Positions 15,802-25,199 of a DNA stretch of 29,605 nucleotides are shown in pieces (the first letter of the stretch is position 1; each line of letters begins with the position of its first letter). The DNA comes from Chloroflexota bacterium (GTDB taxonomy: Bacteria > Chloroflexota > UBA5177 > JANWHV01). The position numbers and the translations under genes are program-made. Location of the stretch: assembly GCA_025450375.1 (NCBI GenBank), contig JANWHO010000084.1, forward strand, positions 1-29,605, given 5' to 3'. The notes below the pieces were generated by a model. That model worked only from the letters and a program-made list of their open reading frames with translations. It had not been told where the DNA came from and ran no database searches.

Positions 15802-16739
15802 TGAATGATGTCGATCCGCCCGCCGAGAACATCGCGCCGGATGGAGGGAACGCGCCCGCCGGCCGGTCGCGCCGCCAGTTGATCTGGTTGGCCTTCGCGG
15901 GGAATCGGGCCGCCCTGGTCGGCTTGGTGGGTCTGATCGCGCTGATCGCGGCGGCGATTATAGGACCACAGGTCTACACTCAGAGCGCCACGGCGGCCGA
16001 CATCTTCAGTCTCAACCCGGATTCCTGGCCGGCGCCGGGCCACCTGCTCGGGACGGACAAAGATGGGATCGATATTCTCGCCCGTTTGCTGACCGGCCTG
16101 AGGGTCTCCCTGGGGGTGGCTCTCTTCGTCGAGTTACTCAACGTGCTGATTGGGGTGCCGATTGGGCTGGCCGCCGGCTATTTCGGCGGCCCGATCGACT
16201 TCGCGCTCTCGCGGATCGCCGATGCCCTGTTCGCGTTCCCTGGTCTGCTGCTGGCCATCCTGGTGGCGGGCGTGTTCGGTCAGGGCCTTGGCGACACCTG
16301 GGGTGGGTTGGGGCGGCTGGCCCTGGTGACCGCCTCCCTTGCCCTGGTAAGCTGGCCGCTGATGGCGCGGTACGTGCGGGCCGAGGTGCTCTCGCTCCGT
16401 GAACGCGACTACGTGGAGGCGGCACGGGCGATCGGCGCCTCCACTCCCCGGATCATGCTGGTCCATATTGCCCCCAACGTGATTGGCCTGGTCCTTACCG
16501 CCTCCACCCTCGACATGGCATCGCAAGTGGTGAATGAGGCAACCCTCAGCTTGCTTGGCCTCGGGGTGCAGCCGCCGCACGCCAGCATCGGCCTGATGAT
16601 TAGCAACGCCATTGGGGTGCTCAATATCAACTGGACCGAGTCGTTTTTCCCTGGGTTGGCTCTCACCATGATGGTGTTGTGTTTTTCGTTCGTGGGTGAT
16701 GGACTTCGAGATGCCCTCGACCCACGATCCCTCCGCTGA
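15801..16739 (+). CDS. Peptide-type ABC transporter permease (DppC/OppC)
   Basis: Second permease subunit, 312 residues. A hydrophilic N-terminus (1-25) precedes a first helix (GLVGLIALIAAAIIGPQV), then the DppC mark HLLGTDKDGIDILARLLTG and the coupling loop EAARAIGASTPRIMLVHIAP, then NEATLSLLGLGVQPP. TAATG overlap with the upstream permease indicates coupled translation. No ATP-binding subunits (DppD/F type) follow: the next gene encodes an unrelated secreted protein. The complex must use ATPases encoded elsewhere or share them with another importer. Confidence 0.93.
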   Translation: MNDVDPPAENIAPDGGNAPAGRSRRQLIWLAFAGNRAALVGLVGLIALIAAAIIGPQVYTQSATAADIFSLNPDSWPAPGHLLGTDKDGIDILARLLTGLRVSLGVALFVELLNVLIGVPIGLAAGYFGGPIDFALSRIADALFAFPGLLLAILVAGVFGQGLGDTWGGLGRLALVTASLALVSWPLMARYVRAEVLSLRERDYVEAARAIGASTPRIMLVHIAPNVIGLVLTASTLDMASQVVNEATLSLLGLGVQPPHASIGLMISNAIGVLNINWTESFFPGLALTMMVLCFSFVGDGLRDALDPRSLR

Positions 16740-16797
16740 ACCTCGAATCGAGAAATGCCGCACAATGATGGGTGTGTGTTCTGGAAAGGGAAATCAT

Positions 16798-18282
16798 ATG
16801 CACTTTAGAGTGAGTGCCAGGCAGGGACGCTGGCTTTTGGCCTTGCTCCTTGCCCTGGCCTGGGTTCTGGCGCCGAGTCCGCGCCCAACCAGCGCGGAAG
16901 GCGCCCGCTCGCGGCCGCCGGTCGCCGTGAACGTGGATCTCGGATCCAAGATCCATACATCCCCGCGCGCCAATCAGCCGCAGTACGCCAGTCAGATTTA
17001 CTTTGCCGAGGGGTATACGGGGCAGGGCCCGGCGGTGAACTTCGGCGAGCAACTCTCTATCTTGAATACCAATTCGCTCACCGCGACTGGGCAGATCGAG
17101 TACTTTCTCGCCAACACCTCGATCACCGCGACCAATCCGATCACGGTGCCGATCATGGTGCCGGCCCACGCCCAATTGATCGAGGATGTTGGGCGAGACG
17201 TGGGGTCGAACCAGATGGTGAGCGCTCTGGTGGAGGCCGATCAGACGGTATCGGCCACCCGCACGATCAGCAGAACTACCGTCGCGGGTGTCGCGCTTGG
17301 CTCCAGCATCAGTGAGGCCGAGGATGGCCTGGCGCAGTTCTGGTATTTCTCCGAGGGGTACACCGGGGCCAGCTTTCAGGAGTATCTTGCCTTATTCAAT
17401 CCGGGGAACAGTCCGGCCGCGGTGACTATCGAGGCAGTGGGGGTGGCGGGGGCGCAGGTGCTCGCCCCCCTGAGCGCGTCGGTTGCCGCCCACGGGCGGG
17501 TCACGGTGAATATCCGAGCAGCGGTACCGGGGCGATCGCTTGGTCTCTCGGTGCAATCGGACCAGCCGATCGCCGCTGAGCGCGTCTTGTATTGGGGCGC
17601 CGGGGCCGGATCGAGTAAGTTTGGCACCTCGGTCAACGCCGGCATTCGCGGACCCGCCGCGCAATGGACATTCCCGTACGTCTCCACCGCCGGTGCCGAT
17701 CAGGCATATTTGTCCTTTATCAATCCAACCACCCTGGCCGCCCACGTGCAGCTGTTGGCCTATGGGGCGACTGCCCTGCAGCCGATGCCGTCCGTAGTGA
17801 CCGTGACGCCGGGGATCAGGACCACGGTCGCGCTGCCCGCCTCCGCGGGCGCCATGGCCGTGGTGGCAAGTAGTGACGTGCCGGTGATCGCGGAGGAGGG
17901 CCAATATTTTGGCGGCTCGCCCAATATCGGCCTGCACATGGGGAGTGTGCTGGCCGGGGTACCCCAACCCGCGAGCCAGTGGGCCTTCCCCGCGGTGGGC
18001 GGGAGCCGCTTCAACACGCAGAACTGGTATGTGCTTAATCGAACCTCGGGTACCGCCGATCTGGCGGCAACCGTCTACCCCGCTCAAGCGGGCCTACCGG
18101 TCGTCTTGCATTTCCACGCGCCGCCGGGAGTTCTGACCGTGCTGAGCACCGATAGCGCCCACCTGCCCCACGCCGGGACCGCCGTGTCCTGGGTGAGCAC
18201 GGCACCGGTGGTGATCGCGCGGGTGTTCCACGGGGCCGGATCCACGGTGGGCGCCGTGGTGGCGGGGGTCGGTCAGAGTTAA
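16798..18282 (+). CDS. Secreted protein with four YFAEGYTG-type repeats
   Basis: 494 residues with a clear signal peptide (GRWLLALLLALAWVLAPS, cleavage near TSAEG). The mature protein is four tandem modules of about 105-115 residues: YFAEGYTG near residue 67, WYFSEGYTG near 181, WTFPYVSTAGAD near 290 and WAFPAVGG near 395. Each is followed by a YLxxxNP-like strand (for example FQEYLALFNPGN) and Val/Thr-rich beta strands, suggesting beta-sandwich domains. Similar repeats occur in surface or secreted proteins of Chloroflexota and actinobacteria, with no known function. No catalytic site, cysteine or sorting signal is seen. The ATG at 16798 has GGAAAGGG 7 nt upstream. It lies 58 nt after the permease, so co-transcription with the importer is possible. 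Confidence 0.8.
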   Translation: MHFRVSARQGRWLLALLLALAWVLAPSPRPTSAEGARSRPPVAVNVDLGSKIHTSPRANQPQYASQIYFAEGYTGQGPAVNFGEQLSILNTNSLTATGQIEYFLANTSITATNPITVPIMVPAHAQLIEDVGRDVGSNQMVSALVEADQTVSATRTISRTTVAGVALGSSISEAEDGLAQFWYFSEGYTGASFQEYLALFNPGNSPAAVTIEAVGVAGAQVLAPLSASVAAHGRVTVNIRAAVPGRSLGLSVQSDQPIAAERVLYWGAGAGSSKFGTSVNAGIRGPAAQWTFPYVSTAGADQAYLSFINPTTLAAHVQLLAYGATALQPMPSVVTVTPGIRTTVALPASAGAMAVVASSDVPVIAEEGQYFGGSPNIGLHMGSVLAGVPQPASQWAFPAVGGSRFNTQNWYVLNRTSGTADLAATVYPAQAGLPVVLHFHAPPGVLTVLSTDSAHLPHAGTAVSWVSTAPVVIARVFHGAGSTVGAVVAGVGQS

Positions 18283-18522
18283 AGAGTACACCACTCGTCA
18301 GCGATAAAAATAGAACCTCCGACTGGGAGCCATAGGAGTGGGCAGACTGTGGCGCATGGTGGCCGGGCGCTTCTGGAAACCGTGGCCTTCAGGCCGGGGA
18401 GGCTCATTTGCACTGTTAGCGCGGTCTTTAGGCCGCTCGTTGCTTGGTTCCCTGAAACACAGATTACACAGATGTGGACAGATAGCACGGATGGCTCCTC
18501 GAAACCGCGGCTGCTCCTCCTA
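18283..18522. other. Convergent intergenic region with hairpins and a repeat
   Basis: Between the ends of the secreted repeat protein and the FUSC gene. It contains small GC hairpins (GGCCTTCAGGCC near 18386, and GCGGTCTTTAGGCCGC near 18421) and the diverged CACnGA repeat. No clear intrinsic terminator with T-run and no gene is seen. Confidence 0.5.
18450..18491 (+). repeat. Diverged copy of the CACnGA repeat
   Basis: Runs CCTGAAACACAGATTACACA and ends AGCACGGA, the same word pattern as the 41-bp repeats at 554-769 with small insertions. The DNA just after it (GGATGGCTCC) also matches the flank after copy 2 (GGATGGCAGC), so homology extends beyond the core. Confidence 0.6.
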
Positions 18523-20802
18523 TTAGCGCCACCATGGGATCCGCGCGGCCTGGATGGTTGCCGCGACCGGCTGCTCTAACCCAGCCGTGAGCTGATTGAG
18601 GAACTGGAGCCACTCCGCCAGGGTTACCGCCATGATCGCCGTGCGCACATCCGCCGCGCGGGTCCGCCAATCGCGCAGCAACCGCAAGTTGGCCGCACGT
18701 ATGCGATCGTCCGACAAGCGTGTACCGCTTTCGACCGGTCGCATGGTCCTCAGATACGTGGCCAGGCGCTCGAACGTCGCCACGAGCGCATGCGCCTCCG
18801 CATGCAAGTCCGCCAGCTCACGTGCATCGCCCGAAGCCTGGTAGCCCTTCTCGGCCATCACGCTCAGCAGGTCGCCTGCCACAAGGGCGTGCCCTCCCGA
18901 GGCCACCATTGCCGCCGCTTGCCGAGGTTCCAGGGAGTGGGCGCCATGCTCCCGTAGCAGGCGGTCGAATGCCTCGCCGGCTCGAGCATGCGCCCGCGCG
19001 GCCCGATCCCGCGCGACCAGCACCTCATCCCGCGTACCATGCTGCAAGGCATGATCAAACGTCCGGCTGAGGAACTGCCCAACAGCTTCAAACAGTTCCG
19101 CCATTTCGCGGCGAAACTCGCCCCGCGCACCGCGCGGCCAGAGCAGTAGCCCGATCACAATGCTAATTGTCGCGCCAATCGCGACATCCTCGACCCGTAC
19201 CAAGCCTAATTGCCAGCCGGCCGGCGAGAGCAGGTTAAAGAGGATCACCACGGTCACGGTAAAGGCCGCCTGGCCGGCGACGAAGCCAAATGCGCTGGCG
19301 GCATAGGAGGCGACGAAGATGGCTGCCGGTAGCGAGATCCAGAGTACGGTTGGGTGGAGTCCCGCCACGACCGTAAAGATGGCGCTGATGACGAAGCCGG
19401 CAGTGGTGCCCGCGAGGGCCTGAACGGTGGTGCGTCCGGTTGCCAGGGCGTTGGTGCGCAGCACCGAAAGCGTGGCCAGCACTACCCAGAAGCCATGATC
19501 GAGCCGGAGCTGGCGGCTGAGCAGCACCGCCATCGCCAGACCTAATCCGACTCGCAGGCTACCGTGAAGCACCGGCGAGTTCGGCACAAGATAGGTGCGG
19601 ACAGTCGAGACAACCCGTGCCAGCAGCCCGGCAATGCCTGGGCGGCGCGGCGTCTCCACCGGCAGATGCAGGCTGGCGTCTACTTGCCCGCCAGTCACGA
19701 TGACCGCGTTGGCGGCTGCCGCGAGTGCAAGGTAGGACACAATGCGGAGAGCGTCGTCCGCTTGCAGGCTATCGAGGATCGTCGCCGGCCCGCCGCCGCT
19801 CTCCAGTTCTGTTTCAGCCCAGCGATCCAGCGCCTGCCGGTGTGCCAGCCGTGCCGCCTGCAGCGCGGCCAGATCCGGTGGCCCGCCCCTCCCAACCAAC
19901 AGATCGGCGCTGGCCTCAAGGGCGCGCGTCATCGTGCCGGCGAGGACCTTTCCGGTGTCGAGGCACGGGTGGCGCGCCCGAAGCAATGGATCAAGTAGCC
20001 CGGTAACGAGATTCAGCATACGCTCAAGTTCGCCGAGTAGCTCCACGAAAGCGCGGTCGCGCCGCGCTGGGCCGGCTGGCCGCTTTGGCGTGGCCGCGTA
20101 GGATCGGCGCAGCGCGTCGACCGCCGTCCGCGCCGTCTCCCGCCGGGCGAGAATTTCAGGCTGGGCAAAGCCCTGGCGCTCGGCCTCAACGAGCGCGGCG
20201 AGGGCCCGGCAGGCCAGCGCCGCTTCTCGCCGCAAGCTGTCGCGCTCGAATCGCGGCCAGAGGAAGACGCAGGCGAGCGTAGCCAGCACGCCCGCGCAGC
20301 ACCACCCCGCCAGGCGCGCGCCAAGCGAACCGTCCGGCGCGGGAATCGAGGCGGCGAGGACGAAGGAGAGCTGCAGCGCTGTCTGTCCGGCGGCGGCGTA
20401 ACTGCCGAACACCCCGGCAAACTGCACGCAGAAGCCAACCCCGAACATGCCGAGCGCGGCCTGCCATGGGACGGGCGAGAGCAGGGTTCCCAGCGCGACC
20501 AGTCCGGCTCCGATCAGCGTGGCGCCACTGTAGGCGGCTGCCCGCGCCGGCCTGAGGCCGCCGAAGTCGCCGAGGACGATCAGGGCAAAGCAGCCGAAGA
20601 CGAGGAAGGTGCTGAATTGTGGGTCGCTCCCCCCAACCTTGGCGAGGGCAAAGGCGCCCGAGGCGACCAACGCGGCTCGCGCGGCCCGCCTGAGGCCGGC
20701 AAAGCCGGGATCCGGGGGCAGACGCGGCCAGGCCCAGATCGCCCGTGCCCCTGGCCTGGCCGCCTGATTCGGTTGAGTGCCGCCGTCCCGCGTCGCCTCC
20801 AT
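18523..20802 (-). CDS. FUSC-family membrane protein (aromatic acid/fusaric acid exporter type)
   Basis: 759-residue inner-membrane protein with two matching halves. Each half has a cluster of about six membrane helices (about residues 40-185, beginning GLRRAARAALVASGAFALAK, and about 405-550, including LRVGLGLAMAVLLSRQ and WVVLATLSVLR) followed by a long cytoplasmic helical domain. This is the FUSC/AaeB arrangement (PF13515, PF04632), whose studied members export aromatic acids or fusaric acid; substrate here unknown. The ATG at 20800-20802 is preceded by GAGGAAGG. It lies 67 nt downstream of metE on the same strand, so the two may share a transcript, which would be an unusual partnership. 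Confidence 0.85.
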   Translation of the reverse strand: MEATRDGGTQPNQAARPGARAIWAWPRLPPDPGFAGLRRAARAALVASGAFALAKVGGSDPQFSTFLVFGCFALIVLGDFGGLRPARAAAYSGATLIGAGLVALGTLLSPVPWQAALGMFGVGFCVQFAGVFGSYAAAGQTALQLSFVLAASIPAPDGSLGARLAGWCCAGVLATLACVFLWPRFERDSLRREAALACRALAALVEAERQGFAQPEILARRETARTAVDALRRSYAATPKRPAGPARRDRAFVELLGELERMLNLVTGLLDPLLRARHPCLDTGKVLAGTMTRALEASADLLVGRGGPPDLAALQAARLAHRQALDRWAETELESGGGPATILDSLQADDALRIVSYLALAAAANAVIVTGGQVDASLHLPVETPRRPGIAGLLARVVSTVRTYLVPNSPVLHGSLRVGLGLAMAVLLSRQLRLDHGFWVVLATLSVLRTNALATGRTTVQALAGTTAGFVISAIFTVVAGLHPTVLWISLPAAIFVASYAASAFGFVAGQAAFTVTVVILFNLLSPAGWQLGLVRVEDVAIGATISIVIGLLLWPRGARGEFRREMAELFEAVGQFLSRTFDHALQHGTRDEVLVARDRAARAHARAGEAFDRLLREHGAHSLEPRQAAAMVASGGHALVAGDLLSVMAEKGYQASGDARELADLHAEAHALVATFERLATYLRTMRPVESGTRLSDDRIRAANLRLLRDWRTRAADVRTAIMAVTLAEWLQFLNQLTAGLEQPVAATIQAARIPWWR

Positions 20803-20869
20803 GCCTTCCTCAACCTAGCGTATGCGCCCCGAGGGTATGGGTTTGGGCTGGGGGCCGCCTCTTCCTACT

Positions 20870-23161
20870 CTACCCCTGGCGTTCGGCCCGGAGGGTCTGG
20901 GTCGCCGCCACCATGTGCTCCAGGGCCGGCAGCACCTCCGGCCAGGCCCGCGTCTTCAGCCCGCAATCGGGATTCACCCAGACTCGATCGGCGGGGAGTA
21001 CGGCCAGGGTTGCCCGCAACATGCGGATGATCTCGTCCTCGGAGGGGACACGCGGCGAATGAATGTCATAGACGCCAGGGCCAACCTCCTGGGGATAGCC
21101 CACCCGCTCGAACACCCGCAGGAGTTCTCCGCCCGATCGGGAGTTCTCGATTGAGAGCACATCGGCATCCAGGGCCGCGATGGCGTCGATGATGTCGTCA
21201 AAGGCGCTGTAGCACATATGAGTGTGAACCTGGGTGGCGGCCTCGGCGCCGGAGGCGGCCAGGCGGAAGCTTGCCACCGCCCAATCGAGATAGCCTTGCC
21301 AGTCAGCGCGGCGGAGCGGCAGCCCCTCGCGGAGCGCCGGTTCGTCGATCTGGATCGCCCGCAGTCCCGCCGCCGCCAGATCGGCCACCTCATCGCGGAG
21401 AGCCAGGGCGATCTGGCGGCAGGTGTCGGCCCGTGGTTGATCGTCCCGTACGAACGACCAGTTGAGAATGGTCACCGGCCCGGTGAGCATCCCCTTGACC
21501 GTTTTGTCGGTAAGCGATTGGGCATAGGTGCTCCAGCGCACGGTCATGGGGGTGGGACGGGAGACATCGCCGAAAATGATCGGCGGGCGGACGCAGCGTG
21601 AGCCGTAACTCTGCACCCAGCCGTGCCGGGTAAAGGCGAATCCCGAAAGCTGCTCGCCAAAATACTCCACCATATCGCTGCGCTCGAACTCGCCATGCAC
21701 CAGGACATCCAGGCCCAGCTTCTCTTGCATGGCGATGGTCTCGGCGATGGACTCCTCGACATACCGCTCGTAGGCGGTGGCATCGATCTCCCCGGACTCG
21801 AACCGCCTCCGCATTCGCCGCACCTCGCCGGTCTGGGGGAACGAGCCAATCGTGGTAGTGGGGAGGAAGGGTAGCTTCAGCCGCTCTCGCTGCGTCGCGC
21901 GCCGTTCAGCGTACGGAGCCCGATCGGAGGGCGGCGCGGCGGCCAAACGCGCCTTCACGGCAGCGTCGTGAACCGAGGGCGAGGCGGCCCTGGCCGCCAG
22001 GGCGGTATTGCTGGCCGCCAGGGCTTCGGCCACGGCGGGGCGTCCGAGGTTCAGGCCCTTGGCCAGGGTAGCTACCTCGCCCAGCTTCTGCTCGGCGAAG
22101 GCCAGCCAGTGGCGTAGCTCGTCGTTCAGGCCCGTTTCACGGCGGGCATCATAAGGCACATGGAGCAGGGAACAGCTTGTGGACACGATAAGGCGGTGCG
22201 CCGGGACCACCTGAGCCAGCCGCTCCAACGATCCCAGAGTCCGGTCCAGGTCGGCCCGCCAGATGTTGCGCCCATCCACTACCCCGGCGACCAGGAATTT
22301 CCCGTCGGGGAAGCCATGGCCGGCTACCGAGGCCAGGTTCCGCTCACCCCGAACCAGATCCAGTCCGATGGCTGTTACCGGCAGGGCCGTAAGGGCGGAG
22401 TACGACTCATCGACCGAGCCGAAATAGGTTTGCACCCAGAGCTTGGTCCCCGCCGCGTGGCGGGCTAGCTTGGTGTACGCGCGGGTGAGCGCGGCAAGCT
22501 CGGCCGGGGTCCGGTCCTGAACCAGGCATGGCTCGTCAAGCTGAATCCATTCGGCCCCTCCGGCTGCCAGCCGCTCGATCACCTCACCGTAGACCGCCAG
22601 GATGCCGTCGAGGGTAGACCCCAACAGGTCCATGTCCGGCACCTGGGCCTTGCCGAGGAGGACCAGGCTGAGCGGCCCCAGGAGCACCGGCTTGGCGGTG
22701 ATCCCCAGGGCCCGTGCCTCGGCCAGCTCGTCAAACGGCTTGGTGGATGCGAGGCGGAATTGCTGGTGGGGCTGCCACTCCGGTACCAGATAGTGGTAAT
22801 TGGTATCGAACCATTTGGTCATCTCCAGCGCGGTGACATCCAGCCCCTTCCCCTGTGCCCCGCGGGCCATGGCGAAATAGGTATCCAGATCCACCTGGTC
22901 ACTGGTCCACTGATACCGGGGAGGCACCGCTCCGACCAGGGCGATGGCATCCAGCACCTGATCATAGAAGGAAAAATCGTTGACCGGAATGAACTCGATC
23001 CCAGCGTCGCGCTGGGCCTCCCAATGGGCCTTGCGGAGCGCCACTCCAGTAGCGAGGAGTTCCGAGTCGGGGATAGCGCCCTTCCAGTAGGCTTCGCAGA
23101 CGCGCTTCAGCTCGCGGTCGCGACCGATTCGGGGATAGCCGATGGTGGTGGAACGGGCCAT
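20870..23161 (-). CDS. metE: Cobalamin-independent methionine synthase
   Basis: Transfers the methyl group of 5-methyltetrahydropteroyl-glutamate to homocysteine, the last step of methionine synthesis, without vitamin B12. The 763-residue length is normal. The N-terminal barrel opens TTIGYPRIGRDRELKRV; the catalytic C-terminal barrel begins near PFLPTTTIGSFPQT. The zinc ligands are all present and keep the E. coli spacing: His648 and Cys650 in HTHMCYSAF, Glu672 in LSIENSR and Cys733 in NPDCGLKTR (E. coli 641, 643, 665, 726). The ATG at 23159-23161 has GGAG 5 nt upstream. It lies 71 nt after the fused methyltransferase/reductase, which would supply its methyl donor. Confidence 0.97.
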   Translation of the reverse strand: MARSTTIGYPRIGRDRELKRVCEAYWKGAIPDSELLATGVALRKAHWEAQRDAGIEFIPVNDFSFYDQVLDAIALVGAVPPRYQWTSDQVDLDTYFAMARGAQGKGLDVTALEMTKWFDTNYHYLVPEWQPHQQFRLASTKPFDELAEARALGITAKPVLLGPLSLVLLGKAQVPDMDLLGSTLDGILAVYGEVIERLAAGGAEWIQLDEPCLVQDRTPAELAALTRAYTKLARHAAGTKLWVQTYFGSVDESYSALTALPVTAIGLDLVRGERNLASVAGHGFPDGKFLVAGVVDGRNIWRADLDRTLGSLERLAQVVPAHRLIVSTSCSLLHVPYDARRETGLNDELRHWLAFAEQKLGEVATLAKGLNLGRPAVAEALAASNTALAARAASPSVHDAAVKARLAAAPPSDRAPYAERRATQRERLKLPFLPTTTIGSFPQTGEVRRMRRRFESGEIDATAYERYVEESIAETIAMQEKLGLDVLVHGEFERSDMVEYFGEQLSGFAFTRHGWVQSYGSRCVRPPIIFGDVSRPTPMTVRWSTYAQSLTDKTVKGMLTGPVTILNWSFVRDDQPRADTCRQIALALRDEVADLAAAGLRAIQIDEPALREGLPLRRADWQGYLDWAVASFRLAASGAEAATQVHTHMCYSAFDDIIDAIAALDADVLSIENSRSGGELLRVFERVGYPQEVGPGVYDIHSPRVPSEDEIIRMLRATLAVLPADRVWVNPDCGLKTRAWPEVLPALEHMVAATQTLRAERQG

Positions 23162-23232
23162 GGTTGCTCCTTCAGGTGATCAGGCTTCGGAACGGCCAGA
23201 CGCCGGTCCAGGGGCGGCGCGTTACGGGCGGG

Positions 23233-25122
23233 CTACGGTCGGGCGGTCATCACCGGGGCGCGAGTGCGCAAGAGGCGCACCAGGTCGGCGGCCGGCTCAT
23301 AGCGGCCAAAGGTGGGCATGATGTAGACGCCGGCCACCAGATGGAGGCAGGCATCGAGAATCTCCAGGGCGATACGCATCCCCTCCGCCTGCCCATCCGT
23401 GCCGGCGGCGCGCATCCGCGCCAGCACCGTCTCGGTCAGGGTGACCCCAGGCAACTCGTTATGCACGAATTCGGCGTTTCGATAACTCTGGAGAGGCATG
23501 ATCCCCATCAGCACCGGGACCGGCACGGGGCCGATTCGTCCCAGCACGCGAGCGAATAACTCGGCGTCGTAGACCGGCTGGGTCATCACGAATTGGGCCC
23601 CCGCCTCCAATTTCTGCTGAAAGCGGTCCAGTTCCCACTCCAGATCCGCGGCGACTGGATTCAGGGCGGCCCCGATCAAAAAGTCGGTGGGACGGCCGAT
23701 CGCGTTCCCCGCCACATCCACCCCTTCATTCAAGCGGCGCAGTATACGCATCAGGCCAATGGACTCCACATCATACACCCCCTTGGCGTGCGCGTAGTCG
23801 CCGGTGGATGGGGGATCGCCGGTGAGGGCCAGAACAGCCCGCAGTCCCAGGGCATGGGCGCCCAGGAGATCGGATTGCAGGGCCATTAGATTCCGGTCGC
23901 GGGTAGTGACATGGAGGATGGGCTCAATGCCGACCCGCTGCTTGATTAGCGAGCCCGCCGCCAGGGTGCTCATGCGAACCCGAGCCATGGCCCCATCGGT
24001 GATGTTCACCGCGTCTACCCCAGCCTCCCGCAGGAGTCGCCCGCCGACAACCATTTTATCGGGATTTACCCCGCGAGGGGGGGCCAACTCAACGCTGATG
24101 AAGAACCCATGTTTGAGGGCGGAGGCCATCGTCGATGGCGGTTCGGAATGTTCGGGCTCGGGCTCGGGCGGCAACTCCGTGACCGTGATCAGGGATGGAG
24201 ACGCCGCGTCGGCGCGCGTAGCGAGGAGATCGCCGGTCAGGGCGCTCGCGAAGGCCTGAATGGTGGCGGGTGTGGTGCCGCAGCAGCCACCCACCAGGCG
24301 GGCGCCGGCGCGCACCATTTTCCGTGCGTAGTCCGCCATATAGCCGGGAGAGGTGAGATAGATCAGGCGGCCCGCGACGTTGGATGGGAGACCGGCGTTG
24401 GGCTGGGCGGACAGGGGCCGGCTGGTGATCCGGCTCATCCGTTCGATGACCGCCAGCATACTCTGGGGGCCCACGCTGCAGTTGGCCCCGATCACTTCTA
24501 CCCCAAGCGCGTCCAGGCTCCGGGCCACTCCCTCCGGCGTTTGCCCGGTCGGGGTGAAAAGCTCCTCGGTGAAGGTCATCTGGGCCACGATCGGGAGGTC
24601 GCAGACGGCGCGCGCTGCCCGAACCGCCTCGGTGATTTCGCGCAGATCGGAGAAGGTTTCCAGCACCAAGAGATCCACGCCGCCCTCGACCAGCGCCTCG
24701 ATTTCCTCCTGGAACATCGCCCGTGCCTGAGTCAGAGTGATCGCGCTGTATGGTTCGAGGAGGCTGCCCAGCGGCCCTACGGCTCCCCCAACCAGGGCAT
24801 CCACCCCGGTCACCTCGCGAGCGCCCCGCGCGATCCGGGCGCCCGCGCGGGCAATCTCATGCACCTTGTCTTGCAGTCCGTGCTGGGCTAGCCGGTGCGC
24901 GTTGGCGCCAAAGGTGTTGGATTCCAGCACCTGAGCCCCCGCCGCCAGGTAGGCACGGTGAATGCCTTCCACCAGCTTAGGTTGGACCAGATTCTGGTAA
25001 TCAAAGCACTGTTCGTAGGTGATACCTTGGGCATACAACTGCGTACCCATGGCTCCATCGAACAGCAGGACGCCCTGGGCCAAGCGGGCGGAGAACGGAT
25101 TGGTTATGGGATGGGGCCGCAC
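23233..25122 (-). CDS. Bifunctional homocysteine S-methyltransferase / 5,10-methylenetetrahydrofolate reductase
   Basis: Two enzymes fused in 629 residues. Part 1 (about 14-295) is a homocysteine methyltransferase barrel: LFDGAMGTQLYAQG, with zinc ligands Cys215 in GANCSVGP and Cys280-Cys281 in GGCCGTTP. After an acidic, Pro-rich linker (about 305-335), part 2 (about 338-625) is a MetF-type flavin barrel that reduces methylene- to methyl-tetrahydrofolate: FISVELAPPRG, ALTGDPP, MTQPVYD and GIMPLQS. The layout matches B. subtilis YitJ. I favour the GTG at 25120-25122 because GGGGAGG precedes it by 10 nt; the ATG at 25141-25143 would add seven residues and overlap this ribosome site. It precedes metE, giving a folate-to-methionine unit. 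Confidence 0.92.
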   Translation of the reverse strand: MRPHPITNPFSARLAQGVLLFDGAMGTQLYAQGITYEQCFDYQNLVQPKLVEGIHRAYLAAGAQVLESNTFGANAHRLAQHGLQDKVHEIARAGARIARGAREVTGVDALVGGAVGPLGSLLEPYSAITLTQARAMFQEEIEALVEGGVDLLVLETFSDLREITEAVRAARAVCDLPIVAQMTFTEELFTPTGQTPEGVARSLDALGVEVIGANCSVGPQSMLAVIERMSRITSRPLSAQPNAGLPSNVAGRLIYLTSPGYMADYARKMVRAGARLVGGCCGTTPATIQAFASALTGDLLATRADAASPSLITVTELPPEPEPEHSEPPSTMASALKHGFFISVELAPPRGVNPDKMVVGGRLLREAGVDAVNITDGAMARVRMSTLAAGSLIKQRVGIEPILHVTTRDRNLMALQSDLLGAHALGLRAVLALTGDPPSTGDYAHAKGVYDVESIGLMRILRRLNEGVDVAGNAIGRPTDFLIGAALNPVAADLEWELDRFQQKLEAGAQFVMTQPVYDAELFARVLGRIGPVPVPVLMGIMPLQSYRNAEFVHNELPGVTLTETVLARMRAAGTDGQAEGMRIALEILDACLHLVAGVYIMPTFGRYEPAADLVRLLRTRAPVMTARP

Positions 25123-25155
25123 GTTCCAGATTCCTCCCCTCATCACGTACCCTAG

Positions 25156-25161
25156 AGTGTA
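25156..25161 (-). promoter_or_regulatory. Possible -10 box of the methionine genes
   Basis: TACACT on the minus strand would start transcription near 25149, leaving about 26 nt to the GTG with its ribosome site. The -35 region is weak. I see no SAM riboswitch features upstream. Confidence 0.3.
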
Positions 25162-25199
25162 GCAGGCAATTGCGCGGGTCGTATGGCCGGATCCGGCCA

